Assembly: GCF_047663525.1 (NCBI RefSeq)
Contig: NC_092613.1
Coordinates: forward strand, 7,341,501 to 7,405,500
Direction: 5' to 3'
Origin: Anas platyrhynchos
Lineage: Eukaryota > Chordata > Aves > Anseriformes > Anatidae
DNA: 64,000 nucleotides
Shown here: positions 17,801-37,500 of the stretch, piece by piece
Numbering within the stretch: the first letter of the stretch is position 1
Layout: the number at the start of each line of letters is the position of its first letter
Translations under genes and position numbers: made by a program
Notes under the pieces: generated by a model
Databases searched by the model: none
What the model saw: only the letters and a program-made list of their open reading frames with translations
What the model was told of the DNA's origin: nothing

Positions 17801-20598
17801 GGGACGCTGCCCCACGGCCTCCCCTGCCCTTCCCAACCCGCGCCCGGCCTTTGGCACCGAGCGGGGCTGCCGGGGCCCCGCCAGCCCAGCTGGGAACGGA
17901 CACCACTCACTTGGAGGAGAAGCCCAGCCTGACCTTCTCCAGCTCCACGTCGTGCACGTAGCCCTTGTACTGGACGAGCGGGGAGCTGTCCCGCTCGCTG
18001 CTCAGGCTGACGAAGAGGTGGTCGCCCCTCAGCACGGACGGGCGGTTCTCAGCCACACCGGGCACCTGCACCAAGCGGCCAACATGATGCCAGCGTGCCG
18101 CCAGGGCCACCCCGAGCCCCTGGCCACCCCCGAGCCTCTGGGGGCTGCCGCAGCAGCTGTCCCTACTCACATCGAGGACCAGCAGCTCCCTGTCCTGCAC
18201 CATGGTCACCTCCTGCATGTCGTAGCGGCGGATGTCCACCTCCATCTGGATCTCCTCCAGGTGCAGCAGCAGCTGGAACTTCTGCTGGTAGTTCCCAGCG
18301 TGTAGCGGTGCCTCCAGCAGCGACCTGGGGGCCAGTGCAGGGGGTGTCACCGTGCCCCATGCGGCCCCGTAGGACGCAGGGGCAGCAGAGGGGACATGCA
18401 CAGGCCAGGGAGGCATTGCCCCTGCCCGTCGGCACTCACAGCATCTTAACCCAGCTGGAGGCAGGGTCGGTCTTGGGTCCGAGCTTGATTGTCTCCTTGA
18501 GGCTCTTTGGGTACGGGTAGCTGTTCAGTGGGATTTCTTTCTCCAGCTCGTTTTTCAGGGAGCTGGGTAGAGGAGAGAGCGGTGCTGTGGGGACAGCCAG
18601 GCTGTGTTCCCCTCAGCGCTGTGACCACCCATGGCCCTGGCAAGTCACCAGCGCTGTCCCCAGCCACTGCCCAGGGACAAAAACACCATCACAGAAAGCC
18701 GGGTCCCTATGAACTGAGCCTTGCCCCAGCCAAGGGAAGAGCCAGGGCCCACCCCATACCTGACGGGGGGCACACCCTCCTCGGTGATGACCGTGACGGG
18801 GCGCTGGAGGTTGGCCTGGTAAGGCTCGAAGGACGACGTGGGCCCCAGCTCCTTGGCCAGCTGGCTCTGAGCGATGGCAGCAACGGAGCGCCCGATACTG
18901 AAGAACTCGCCCGACTCCTTGGCGAAGTCGAACACCACCACGGCACGGAAGAACCCGTTGTACTTGGTCAGGCACCGCACCTGGATGGGGTGTGTGCCGC
19001 CTGCGAGGAGGGGAGAGCTGGGGACCGGCGTCCTGCGTCCCCTCCCAGGGCCGTGCACCGAGCAGGGGCTGGGGCCATACCTGGCTGCAGCAGCAGGGGC
19101 TCGCCCTGCGTCACCCCGTGCTGGTCCAGGAAGGAGAATTCCCGCAGGCGGCGGAGAGAGTGGCAGTTACGCAGCCTCACGGCCTCTGTGCCCTGGTTCT
19201 TCACCTGGATGGTGACCGTGCGGGGCTGGCCGAGTGTCACATCGAAGCGGATTTGCCCGTTGGCCCGGTCATGTTCTGAGACAATCTCTACCCCGTGCTT
19301 CCCACGGATGAACTCGGCCCTACGGGAAGAGCGGGGTCAGGTGCCCCTGGCTGGGGCAGGGGTACCCAGGTCCCCGTGGGCAGCCACGGGCAGGGTGCCG
19401 GGGGTCCTACCACTTCTTGGCACGGCTCGGTGACACTTGCGGGCCGGTGCTGGGCTGCTGGCCTGAGGCAGCGGGTGCAGATGTCTCTACATTGGTTCTG
19501 GGTCTGCGGTACTGGTCTGCCACCACCACTCGCTTCTTCCCCTGCGAGGAGCAGCGAGCATCAGCGTGGTGCCGGGCACAGGCCCCCAGTGCGTGCCCGG
19601 GTCCTGCCGGGGGCTGGGGGCTCCTGTTGAGCCCATTCCTAGGGCTGTGGGAGCTGCGGCACGGCCCCAGCCCAGGCCCTCCCTCACCTTCTTGAAGTGC
19701 ACGGACTCCCCGTGCACCTGAGCCTGGTGGGTCACCCTCAGGGCGTACAAGATGCAAGAGAAACTGGGCATCTTTGTGTCAGTCCTGCACACAGAAGAGA
19801 GAGAAGGTTTCAAGTGGAGACGAGAAGGGCTGGGCACTGGGGAGCTGGGAGGTGCGGGGAGGAAGGGGGTGAAGCCGGGCCCCTCACCCCAGACATTCCC
19901 TCTGTTTTGGGGGATGGAAGGAGAGGGAAAAGGACCGGGGTTTTTCCACCGGCCCCCCAGATGTAGCAAACCCTCTGTCCCCGCAGGCTGCTCGGGCAGC
20001 ACCGCGCTGTGCCACGACACCACACGGCTTCCTGGCCCCTGTCTGTGCAGGGGCGGCCCCGGCCCCGGATCCTCGGCAGCGGGGGCTGCCCAGGGGGCAC
20101 CTGCATGGACGGGGGGGGCTCCCCGGCTGCGGCGCCCCCCGCAGCTCCTCCCGCAGCGCAGCGAACGCTGGTGAACGGCGGGGACATTGCCCTGGGGCCA
20201 GCGGGCGAGGAGGGGGCGTGCGGTGCCCCGGCCGTGCTCGGGGGGCTACGGGGGGGTCCCCGCAGCCGGGATCGTCCGGGGGGAGGCGGAGGGGAGCGGG
20301 GGCACGGGGCCGGTGAACGGAGCGGTCCCCAGGGGGAGCGGCCGCCCGGGAGAGCCGGGCCCCGGCGCTTTGGGGTTTGGGGCTCCGGGATCCCCCTCTC
20401 CGGGGGCTCGGCAGCGCTGGGGGCTCCGTCCAGCCCCCCCCGGGGGGGGGGTCCCGGCGCTCACCTGGCGCGGAACTCGCCGCCGTAGATGGTGCGCAGC
20501 GCGTCCCGGCGGTTCTCCTGCTCCCGGCCCGTGTCCCGCAGGAATTGCACGAACTGCTCCCCGCAGCGCCTCGCCTCCGCCACGCTGAACCGCGGCAT
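14880..20598 (-). CDS. MOV10: MOV10, UPF1-like SF1 RNA helicase
   Basis: 5'-3' RNA helicase of RNA granules, linked to RISC, NMD and restriction of retroelements and viruses. There are 21 coding exons, all phase-consistent, giving 968 aa: 20598-20465, 19784-19688, 19541-19411, 19319-19081, 19000-18760, 18562-18440, 18324-18171, 18065-17911, 17770-17594, 17497-17350, 17263-17102, 17008-16905, 16716-16619, 16529-16410, 16333-16231, 16068-15945, 15865-15674, 15595-15521, 15415-15290, 15166-15078 and 14994-14880 (TAG). Motif I GPPGTGKT is at 517-524, Ia [12 protein letters not shown] near 560, II DECG at 639-642, [11 protein letters not shown] at 675-682, [10 protein letters not shown] near 862 and VI VALTRAK at 905-911. 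The mammalian protein, from memory, has DEAG in motif II and a longer C-terminal tail. Here the protein ends soon after the conserved [13 protein letters not shown] segment. Introns are mostly 75-300 bp. Confidence 0.97.
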
Positions 20599-20599
20599 G

Positions 20600-20683
20600 G
20601 CCGAGCCGAGCCGGGACGTGCCGAGCCGAGCCGGGATGTGCTGAGCCCTGGGACGTGCCGAGCTGAGCCGGGACGTGCCGGGC
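20600..20683 (-). repeat. About 20-bp tandem repeat at the MOV10 5' end
   Basis: Four imperfect copies of a unit like GAGCCGAGCCGGGACGTGCC (plus-strand reading) start two bases upstream of the MOV10 ATG. One copy is shortened. It probably lies in the 5'UTR or core promoter and is very rich in G+C. Confidence 0.8.
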
Positions 20684-20703
20684 TGGGGCTGGCTCCGCAG
20701 GGA

Positions 20704-20719
20704 GAAACGAAAGCGAAAG
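20704..20719. promoter_or_regulatory. MOV10: ISRE / IRF-type element upstream of MOV10
   Basis: GAAACGAAAGCGAAAG reads as three GAAA cores. The second and third are spaced exactly as in the GAAANNGAAA consensus bound by IRFs and ISGF3. It lies about 105 bp upstream of the MOV10 start codon in the CpG-rich 5' flank, a typical place for an ISRE. MOV10 is described in mammals as an antiviral, interferon-responsive gene, which fits. Binding and function here are inferred from sequence alone. Confidence 0.65.
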
Positions 20720-21085
20720 GGGCTGAGCCCCACGGGCCCGCCCGCTTGGGACCGGGGCCGGGCCGTGGGGGCGCTGCCCCCGCCCAGGGCCTCTCCGCCG
20801 CCCCCCCCGGGCCCGGCCTCGACCCCGATCCCGACCCCTGGTCCCACATCCCCCGCCCGGCCCCCCGATGGGGGGGGTCCCGGGGCTGAGCCCCCGCCGC
20901 AGCCGCCGGGAGCGGGGGGCAGCGGCAATGCCGGGGCCGGGCCAGCCCTGCGGGCGCCCCGTCGGGCAGGGGGGGGCAGCCGGGGTCGCTGCCAGAGCTC
21001 CGAGGGCAGGGGCAGCGCCCAGGTGCGCGGCATCACTCGAGCCAACGACGGGGGGAGAGCTCCCAGGGCTCCCGCAGCTGCTCTG

Positions 21086-21093
21086 TATAAATA
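21086..21093 (+). promoter_or_regulatory. TATA box on the strand opposite to MOV10
   Basis: TATAAATA within TGTATAAATAGGG is a near-perfect TATA box on the plus strand at the edge of the MOV10 CpG island. About 180 bp downstream a consensus splice donor (GG then GTAAGT) begins at 21268. Together they suggest a transcript running away from MOV10, with a first exon of roughly 21117-21267. That exon has no ATG, so it would be noncoding or a 5'UTR exon. Confidence 0.4.
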
Positions 21094-21269
21094 GGGCAGC
21101 GGCAGCACCGGCCGGGCTCTGTGTTGGGCTTTGCCTCTGCTTTGTCGTGCTGGAGCTCTCCAGCCTAGCTAAGGGTGGGGATCCTCGGTTTGCTTTGGTA
21201 AAACGGTCTCGGGCTCTGGGACTGCTCGCGGCGCTGCTCGTGCTCTCTGCAGCCAAAGGACGCCGGGGT

Positions 21270-22740
21270 AAGTCTGCTGCCTTCACCTCCCCGGGGCTGG
21301 GCGAGTGGTTTTGTGACTCAAGCACTGCTGCTGATAGCGGGGGCTGCGGGAGGGTGCTGGGGTAGGGCTCCCACACTGTGGGAGGGCGCTGAGGCTTCAG
21401 AAAGATGGATGTCACTTTTGGAGAAGTTGCCTGTAAGCCTTTTTGTCGCGTTTTGCTGGCGGAATCCTGGAACTTTAAGCTTTGAGCTCACAAATAGCTA
21501 GGAAAGCTCTTTCTGTGGCAGGCTGTGCTCAGCTGCCCTGGCTTGGTTGAGCTGCGGTGCCTGCTTGCTGTGCTGGGCCTGGGGTCAGGCTCTGGCTGGT
21601 GAATAGAGCCTGGAGGAGTCAGCCTCTAGCTGGCCTTGGTCTCACCTGAAACCTCAGGGCCTGAGCAGAGAACAGCAAACAGCTTTAGAGTGTGTCACCG
21701 CTGGCAATTGCTCAGCGGCTCGGTTGCAGTGAGTTGCAGCGCTGAATTTTGTTCCTCCAAGGAGCTGGGAAGTAGCTGAGAGTGGGACAGCTGAGGCTGC
21801 TGCGGAGAAGGCTGCTGAGGGAGAAGGGTGAGGAGGTAGGTGGGGGAATGAGCTGGCCCTGAAAGTTGGCTAGCTGAAGTTTGAGAAGGGCAGGGAGATA
21901 AAAAATTGTCTTCAGACTGGAATGAGTGGGGGTGAACTCCTCCCAATTTAACAAACTAGGATCGGTTAAAGACTAGCCTTGAAACAGGCTGTGCTGGTAG
22001 ATAAAAACTCTGCTGTGTGCACAGTTATCTCAGCCCCCTCTCCCCCCCCCCAAACCCTCAGCCTCGCATTGCTGGAATTCCTGCAGCGTTTGCCTGGTTG
22101 GGGCCACAGCCCACAGCACCTTCGGCACTCATCCACACCTTTCATCTCCAAGCTGCAGGGAGGAAACGGTTGCTACAGATGCTGGTGATAGAAGTGCTGT
22201 CCTTGAGTTGCTCTTAGCACAGCTGTGTGCAAACCGAGCTGAGGACAAGAACTCCCACTAGCACTCAGGCAGCCTTGTTTTGTCTAATGCAACTGACACG
22301 GGGTGTATGGACTAGATGATTTTTGAAGATCCCTTCCCGCTGTACTGTTCCCATGTTATACGTGCGTGTGTCCTGCAATGAGTTTCAAAAGTGGAATGTA
22401 AGAGGCTATGAGGTGTTGCAACGAGACCCAGGTGATTAGCAAAAACCACTTAGGTTTTACCCAGGTGAAGTGCTTCATTAGAGCAGTGTGATTATTTTTC
22501 TTTCAACCTAAAATTTCTTAGACCCCCAGTTCCCAGGTCTGTGTACCAGGATGTGAGCACTGTCTGAAGGTTTGCAAACGCTCCCATCCCTGCTTTCAGG
22601 CTGCCACCTGCACTTCTGCCTTCCCCAGGCATTAACAGAAGTGAGACCATGAAAGAACAGACACAAATGGCTTTAAAACAAAGACCCGTGTATTTCTACT
22701 AGACTATACAGAGGATGCCTGCAGGATGAAAGGTCAGTCT
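21270..22740. other. Intergenic spacer MOV10-CAPZA1
   Basis: No supported gene lies here. It holds a short CR1 fragment near 22303-22355. Base composition falls from GC-rich to AT-rich within this spacer. The 3' end of CAPZA1 lies at its right border. Confidence 0.5.
22303..22355 (+). mobile_element. CR1 LINE 3'-end fragment
   Basis: The stretch contains ATGGACTAGATGAT followed by a GATCCCTTCC-type block, the typical 3' end of bird CR1 elements in sense orientation. It is about 50 bp and clearly diverged, so it is an old, dead fragment. Confidence 0.55.
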
Positions 22741-22761
22741 CAACAGCAAATACAAATATAT

Positions 22762-22767
22762 TTTATT
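22762..22767 (-). terminator. CAPZA1: CAPZA1 distal poly(A) signal
   Basis: AATAAA on the minus strand, 1.3 kb past the CAPZA1 stop codon. Overlapping alternatives lie at 23229-23234 and 23233-23238. The AT-rich stretch 22740-24070 is taken as the CAPZA1 3'UTR. Confidence 0.5.
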
Positions 22768-24070
22768 TTGACAAAATTTCTCACACAGGGTAGACACTTA
22801 TTTTGTGGCATCACTGTGCAAAACCTCCAGCATAATGCACAGGCAGTTACATCCCTATCTTCTCAACCCCTTTCTTTGTGTACTAAAAAACAGGAAGACG
22901 CTAACCAGTTTAAAAAACAGAACCTGCAAAAAGGCCCAGTGATAACCAAGTGTAAACAAAGAAAAGTGAGTTAACCAGAGGGGTTTCACTTTGCAATGGA
23001 TCAACTTTCCAGGTTTGAATTGAGGAAAGCATACACGTGCCTCTTCAACCTCCCCTTAAGAGAAACTGATAGGACCTATTCTTGATTTTACAGAAAAGCA
23101 AAGTAACACAGAGCAAGCAGTTAGAGAGCAATGAAGTGATTAATTCCAGAATCTCCCATTAAGTATGACAAGAAACTGGCCACAATAGAGACAAAATGGA
23201 AAGGTTATTTCTCTCACTTTGGTACAAGTTTATTTATTTTGTACACTATCCATCCATACACCTGTGATACAAATTCTATGAACCTGCCACAAAGCATTAA
23301 AGCGCAACACACCTATTATTCTGTAGACACTTGCATTTTAATCTTCATCCAGTCTATATGGATCAGCAGCGATCCAACACAGACGCTTGCAGTCTGTAAA
23401 AATGCAGATGTCCCATAACCGTACATACACGAGGGAAAGAAGAGCAAAAACGTTCGCTTTCAGAGAATGTGGCTCAAAACTTCAGATTAAAAAGAGACCC
23501 TGGAAGAGCTGGCTTTGTAAGGGATTTCCGTAATGGATTTTGTAAACTCATTTTGTATAGTAAAACTTAAGCCTACAGGCTTCTTGCTTTGTGGAGGTCA
23601 GTAGTAAGGATACATAGGAGCACTTACTGTCTCTTGCATTACTATATCTTGCAGCATAGCGCCTTGAGCTGTTGGCAGATTTGACAAACTTACTGGAGTA
23701 CCTGGAGTGCTGTATACAGGTGAAGGAAATGCACTGCACCCTCAGCTGTATTTATAGTAGGGCTTTTCCAGCTAGGAAGTTTTCCAACCAGTACAATTAG
23801 TGATTGAAAACAGCTAAACTTCTGAACCATGAATGTGGTTTAATTAAAACAACCTATCAGTATATGCAGTCACAATAGGAAGTTTATGCGGCAGGAAACA
23901 CAAAACACAAAGACAACGCTATTTGTTCCACAGTTTTCTCTGAGGCTAGAAAACCTGTTAACTTTGAAAGCCCTAGAAAAATGCTGCACTGGTTTAGAAA
24001 CCATCTACTTGGCATAGGACCACATTTGTTTTTTGCACACAAACATTTCATAAATCTCCTTATTTCCACA

Positions 24071-34196
<10,126 letters not shown>

Positions 34197-34279
34197 CTCG
34201 GCACCTCAGGGCCCGGCCCGGCGCCGCGCGGAGGATGCCGGGCGCTCCGGCTGGGCGCCGGGCAGGAGGCGCGGCCGGC

Positions 34280-34320
34280 GCCATCTTGGCTGAGGGCAAA
34301 CAGCGTGGGGCGGCCATCTT
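34280..34320 (-). promoter_or_regulatory. Twin YY1-type motifs
   Basis: GCCATCTTG at 34280-34288 and GCCATCTTA at 34313-34320 match the AAGATGGCGGC-type YY1 element in the same orientation, 33 bp apart. YY1 sites at this position often set the start site of TATA-less promoters. They lie between the two start codons, 84 and 117 bp upstream of the CAPZA1 ATG. Confidence 0.5.
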
Positions 34321-34549
34321 AGGGCCGGGCGGGGCGGGTGCTGAGGGGAAAAGGGGGGGGGGGGCGGTGAGCACTGGCCCCGGGCTCTGTGTGTGTGTGA
34401 GGGGGGCACCTAACGGGGCGCGGGGTCCCCGCCTGACACCGGAGCTGGGCTGCGGGGTGTTGAGGGGCCCGAGCGGTGAGCGCTGAGCTCTGAGGGCGGC
34501 CCCCGCCGCGCTCCGCCTCTTTCCCGGCGTCCCCCCTGTGGCGGCGGCC

Positions 34550-37500
34550 ATGGCGGACGGCGGCGGCACCGGGACGGGGACAGGGACCGGGAGCGGGCGG
34601 GGGCCGCCGTGTCCCGGGGCGGCCGCGGCGCTGAGGCGCTGGGAGCAGCTGAGGCGGAGGGCGGCGGCGGCGGCGCCTTGGGCTCGGGGGCTGCTGGCCG
34701 CGGCCGCCGGGCTCGGGCTGCTGTACGCCCTGCTGCGCCTGCCGCTGCGCCTCCGCGACGGGCTGGCCGCCGGTGAGAGCCGGGGGGGAGCTGCCCGAGG
34801 GGGTCCTGTTGGGGTTTGACACCGGCCCCGGTGGGATTTTACACCGATTTTTTGTTGGGGGGGTCGCGTTGAAGCCTGTCAGCCGTCACGGTGACGGAGC
34901 GGCGGGAATAAGTTAAAAGGGCTCTCCGTTAAAGTAACCCGATCCGTGAGGCGATGTGGGCTGCGCCGCGTTTGTGTGGCGCTTCACGCGGTGTTTAATA
35001 AAAAGCTCCTTGTGGTTTTCGCTTCTACTCATTGTTTGTTTTTGTATCTCTTCGCAGTGACTGTGTTCTTAAGCACTTTGACTCCAAAGTTCTACTTTGC
35101 CCTCACAGTGACCTCCTCTTTCATATCTGGGCTGATATTTGTAAGTAGCGCGCTGTGCCCCGCTCCTGGGACAAACCCAGCGCCTCCGAGGTGCTTTGGC
35201 TAAGGGGAAAGGCAGCAGGCTGCTGTCGGACTCTAGAGGGTGCCTTTGTACTACAAAGGAGCTTGCTGCCGAGCATCTTTTCAGTTTTATTACAAGTACC
35301 CTTTTACTGTGCATCTTGTATGCTTAGGTGAATCTGAGGAAAATAACTTGAATCTGTTTTAAGGAACTCAGGCTTCTTTTAGCTGTCCATTTCGTGCTTT
35401 GTTATTTGGGATTAATTTTGTAAAGTGAAAAAGCTATGTCCACGTTGTGCCTGCGGGTGCAATTTCCCTGTACAGCACTGGTGTATAAGATCAAGGCACT
35501 TTCTGAAAGGGTTTAGGAGTTATCCTAACAACCTGGGGGGAGAGTGATATGATTAGGCTAATATTTATGTTTTTTTCCAATCTCTTCTATGTTATGGGGG
35601 TAATTCCACATGACAAGACAGGCCCAAAACAGATAATTAGTATTAATTTGTATGTAGATCGGTCCTGTCTGTAATAATTTGCAAGGGGATGTCCTCGTTC
35701 TGTGCAATTTACTTTTCATCTCTGATGTTTATGTTGAAAGGGTGTTCCCTAAGGAAATTTCTGATGCTTTTCTCTCCCATAACAGGTATTTGAGTGGTGG
35801 CATTTCCGAAAATATGGCACCTCTTTCATCGAGCAGGTATCTGTGAGTCATCTGAGGCCCCTCATTGGTGGTGTGGAAAACAGCCCTCCAGCACCAGCAG
35901 CGTTCTCAGTTGGAGAGAATGAGGCAAACAGGCAGAATATGCCAGGTGATTGTTAATGTGTCCCAACAGCTTTCATTAAGCTTGCAGGCGACTGGTTCAA
36001 ATGAGTTGAGTTTTAAATGGCTTTGACTCAGCATTAGTGCTTGTAGCAGCTGGGGAAAGGCCTCTGCCTTACAATGCGTTTTATTAATACGATAAAAGAA
36101 ATCAAGTGATAATGTATCTTTGATCTAAAACATTCATTATTAAAAACATCATCTAGAAAATATCTCACACGTTCAGCTAAAACTGTTTAAGGAACATTAG
36201 GTATTAGCTATTCTAAACATGTGCAAGGTAATATTGCTTGAATGTAAAAGGCACTCTTTAATCTTTCCCACATGTGCTTTTGTACCACAACAATGGTGGG
36301 GAGCAAAAATATTTAAGTGATAGGAGAAATTCAGGGAGATTATAAAGATTATATGATTGTGCTCAGGTCAAATAAACCTAAGATAAAAATTGCTTTTTAA
36401 AGTAAGATTGCATTTGCATTACTGCATTTTAAATCAAGGTGGTAATATTTCTGCTCTTAACTCAGTAAATACTTTCTTTTCAGAGTGCAAGGTGTGGCGA
36501 AATCCTCTTAATCTTTTCAGAGGGGCAGAGTATAGCAGGTATTAACTATCTTACTTTCCATTGTACGCTTTTAAAATTAACTGGGAGCATACACATGACT
36601 TCTCTGCAGGGCTTGAACTAGTAATATTGGGAGACAGCTGAAACCTGTGAGATTATAGGGGTGATTGATGCCAATCTTGTGTTTAAAAGGCACCTCTCCA
36701 AGCTTTGGCAGTTTCAATGTTAAGAATGCAAATATTATTGTAAATATCATCATTTATTTGAGAGTAAAGTAGGAGAAAAGTATTCCCGGAATTATTTTCA
36801 TCTTCTTTCAAAAACTATGAAAGTCATGATCTTACAGCTGTTACTGTTTTATTCAGAGGCTGAGACTGATTCCGAATCTTAAATGTCTCTTATTAAACAG
36901 ATACAACTGTATTTAAGTCTCCTAGTGTTATTTTGTAGAAAAAGCTGCTTCATAGGAAGCCGTTTTTCAAGTTGATTAGGACTTCAGCCTCAAAAAGACT
37001 TTCCTTCTGCAGGAAGCCTGCTGGGAAACTGTTAAGATTATGGAACAGGAGCACTTGAAAACTTCTGATTAGTAACTCCAGTCTTTTATTAATAATAATA
37101 ATAAAATCTGCACTAGCTTGTTGTTAAGTACATCAGATATCCTCCTTTGCATCAGCAATGCATCTTACTGAACTTTCTCCCATTGAAAGATACACGTGGG
37201 TGACTGGGAAGGAGCCCCTTACATACTATGACATGAATTTGTCTGCTCAAGACCATCAGAACTTTTTCACGTGTGACACAGATGCCCTCCGGCCTTCAGA
37301 TACAGGTACCAGTGTCGTATGCACAAGACACATAACAGTTGGAGTGTGTAAAGTGGCTATATTTAATACGCTTCAAGGTAGTGCAAGCTGTCATGTCAAA
37401 TATTTTCTGCAATAGCCTTTCTCTACTATCTAGGAGCTTTAATAGGTGGTGTCAGAGAAAAGACGTTTTTTACTTTGTGCTTTATCTAAGACTATCAGGA

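Larger units (their letters stand above)
20100..21060 (-). promoter_or_regulatory. MOV10: CpG island of MOV10
   Basis: Very G+C- and CpG-rich sequence covers MOV10 coding exon 1, the start of intron 1 and about 450 bp upstream. No TATA box is seen on the minus strand. It carries the tandem repeat and the ISRE-like element. Confidence 0.65.

Noticed and set aside
20246-21415. 389-codon minus-strand open frame across the MOV10 start
   Set aside because: Pro/Gly/Arg-rich frame in the CpG island. MOV10 exon 1 is in another frame with a clear donor.
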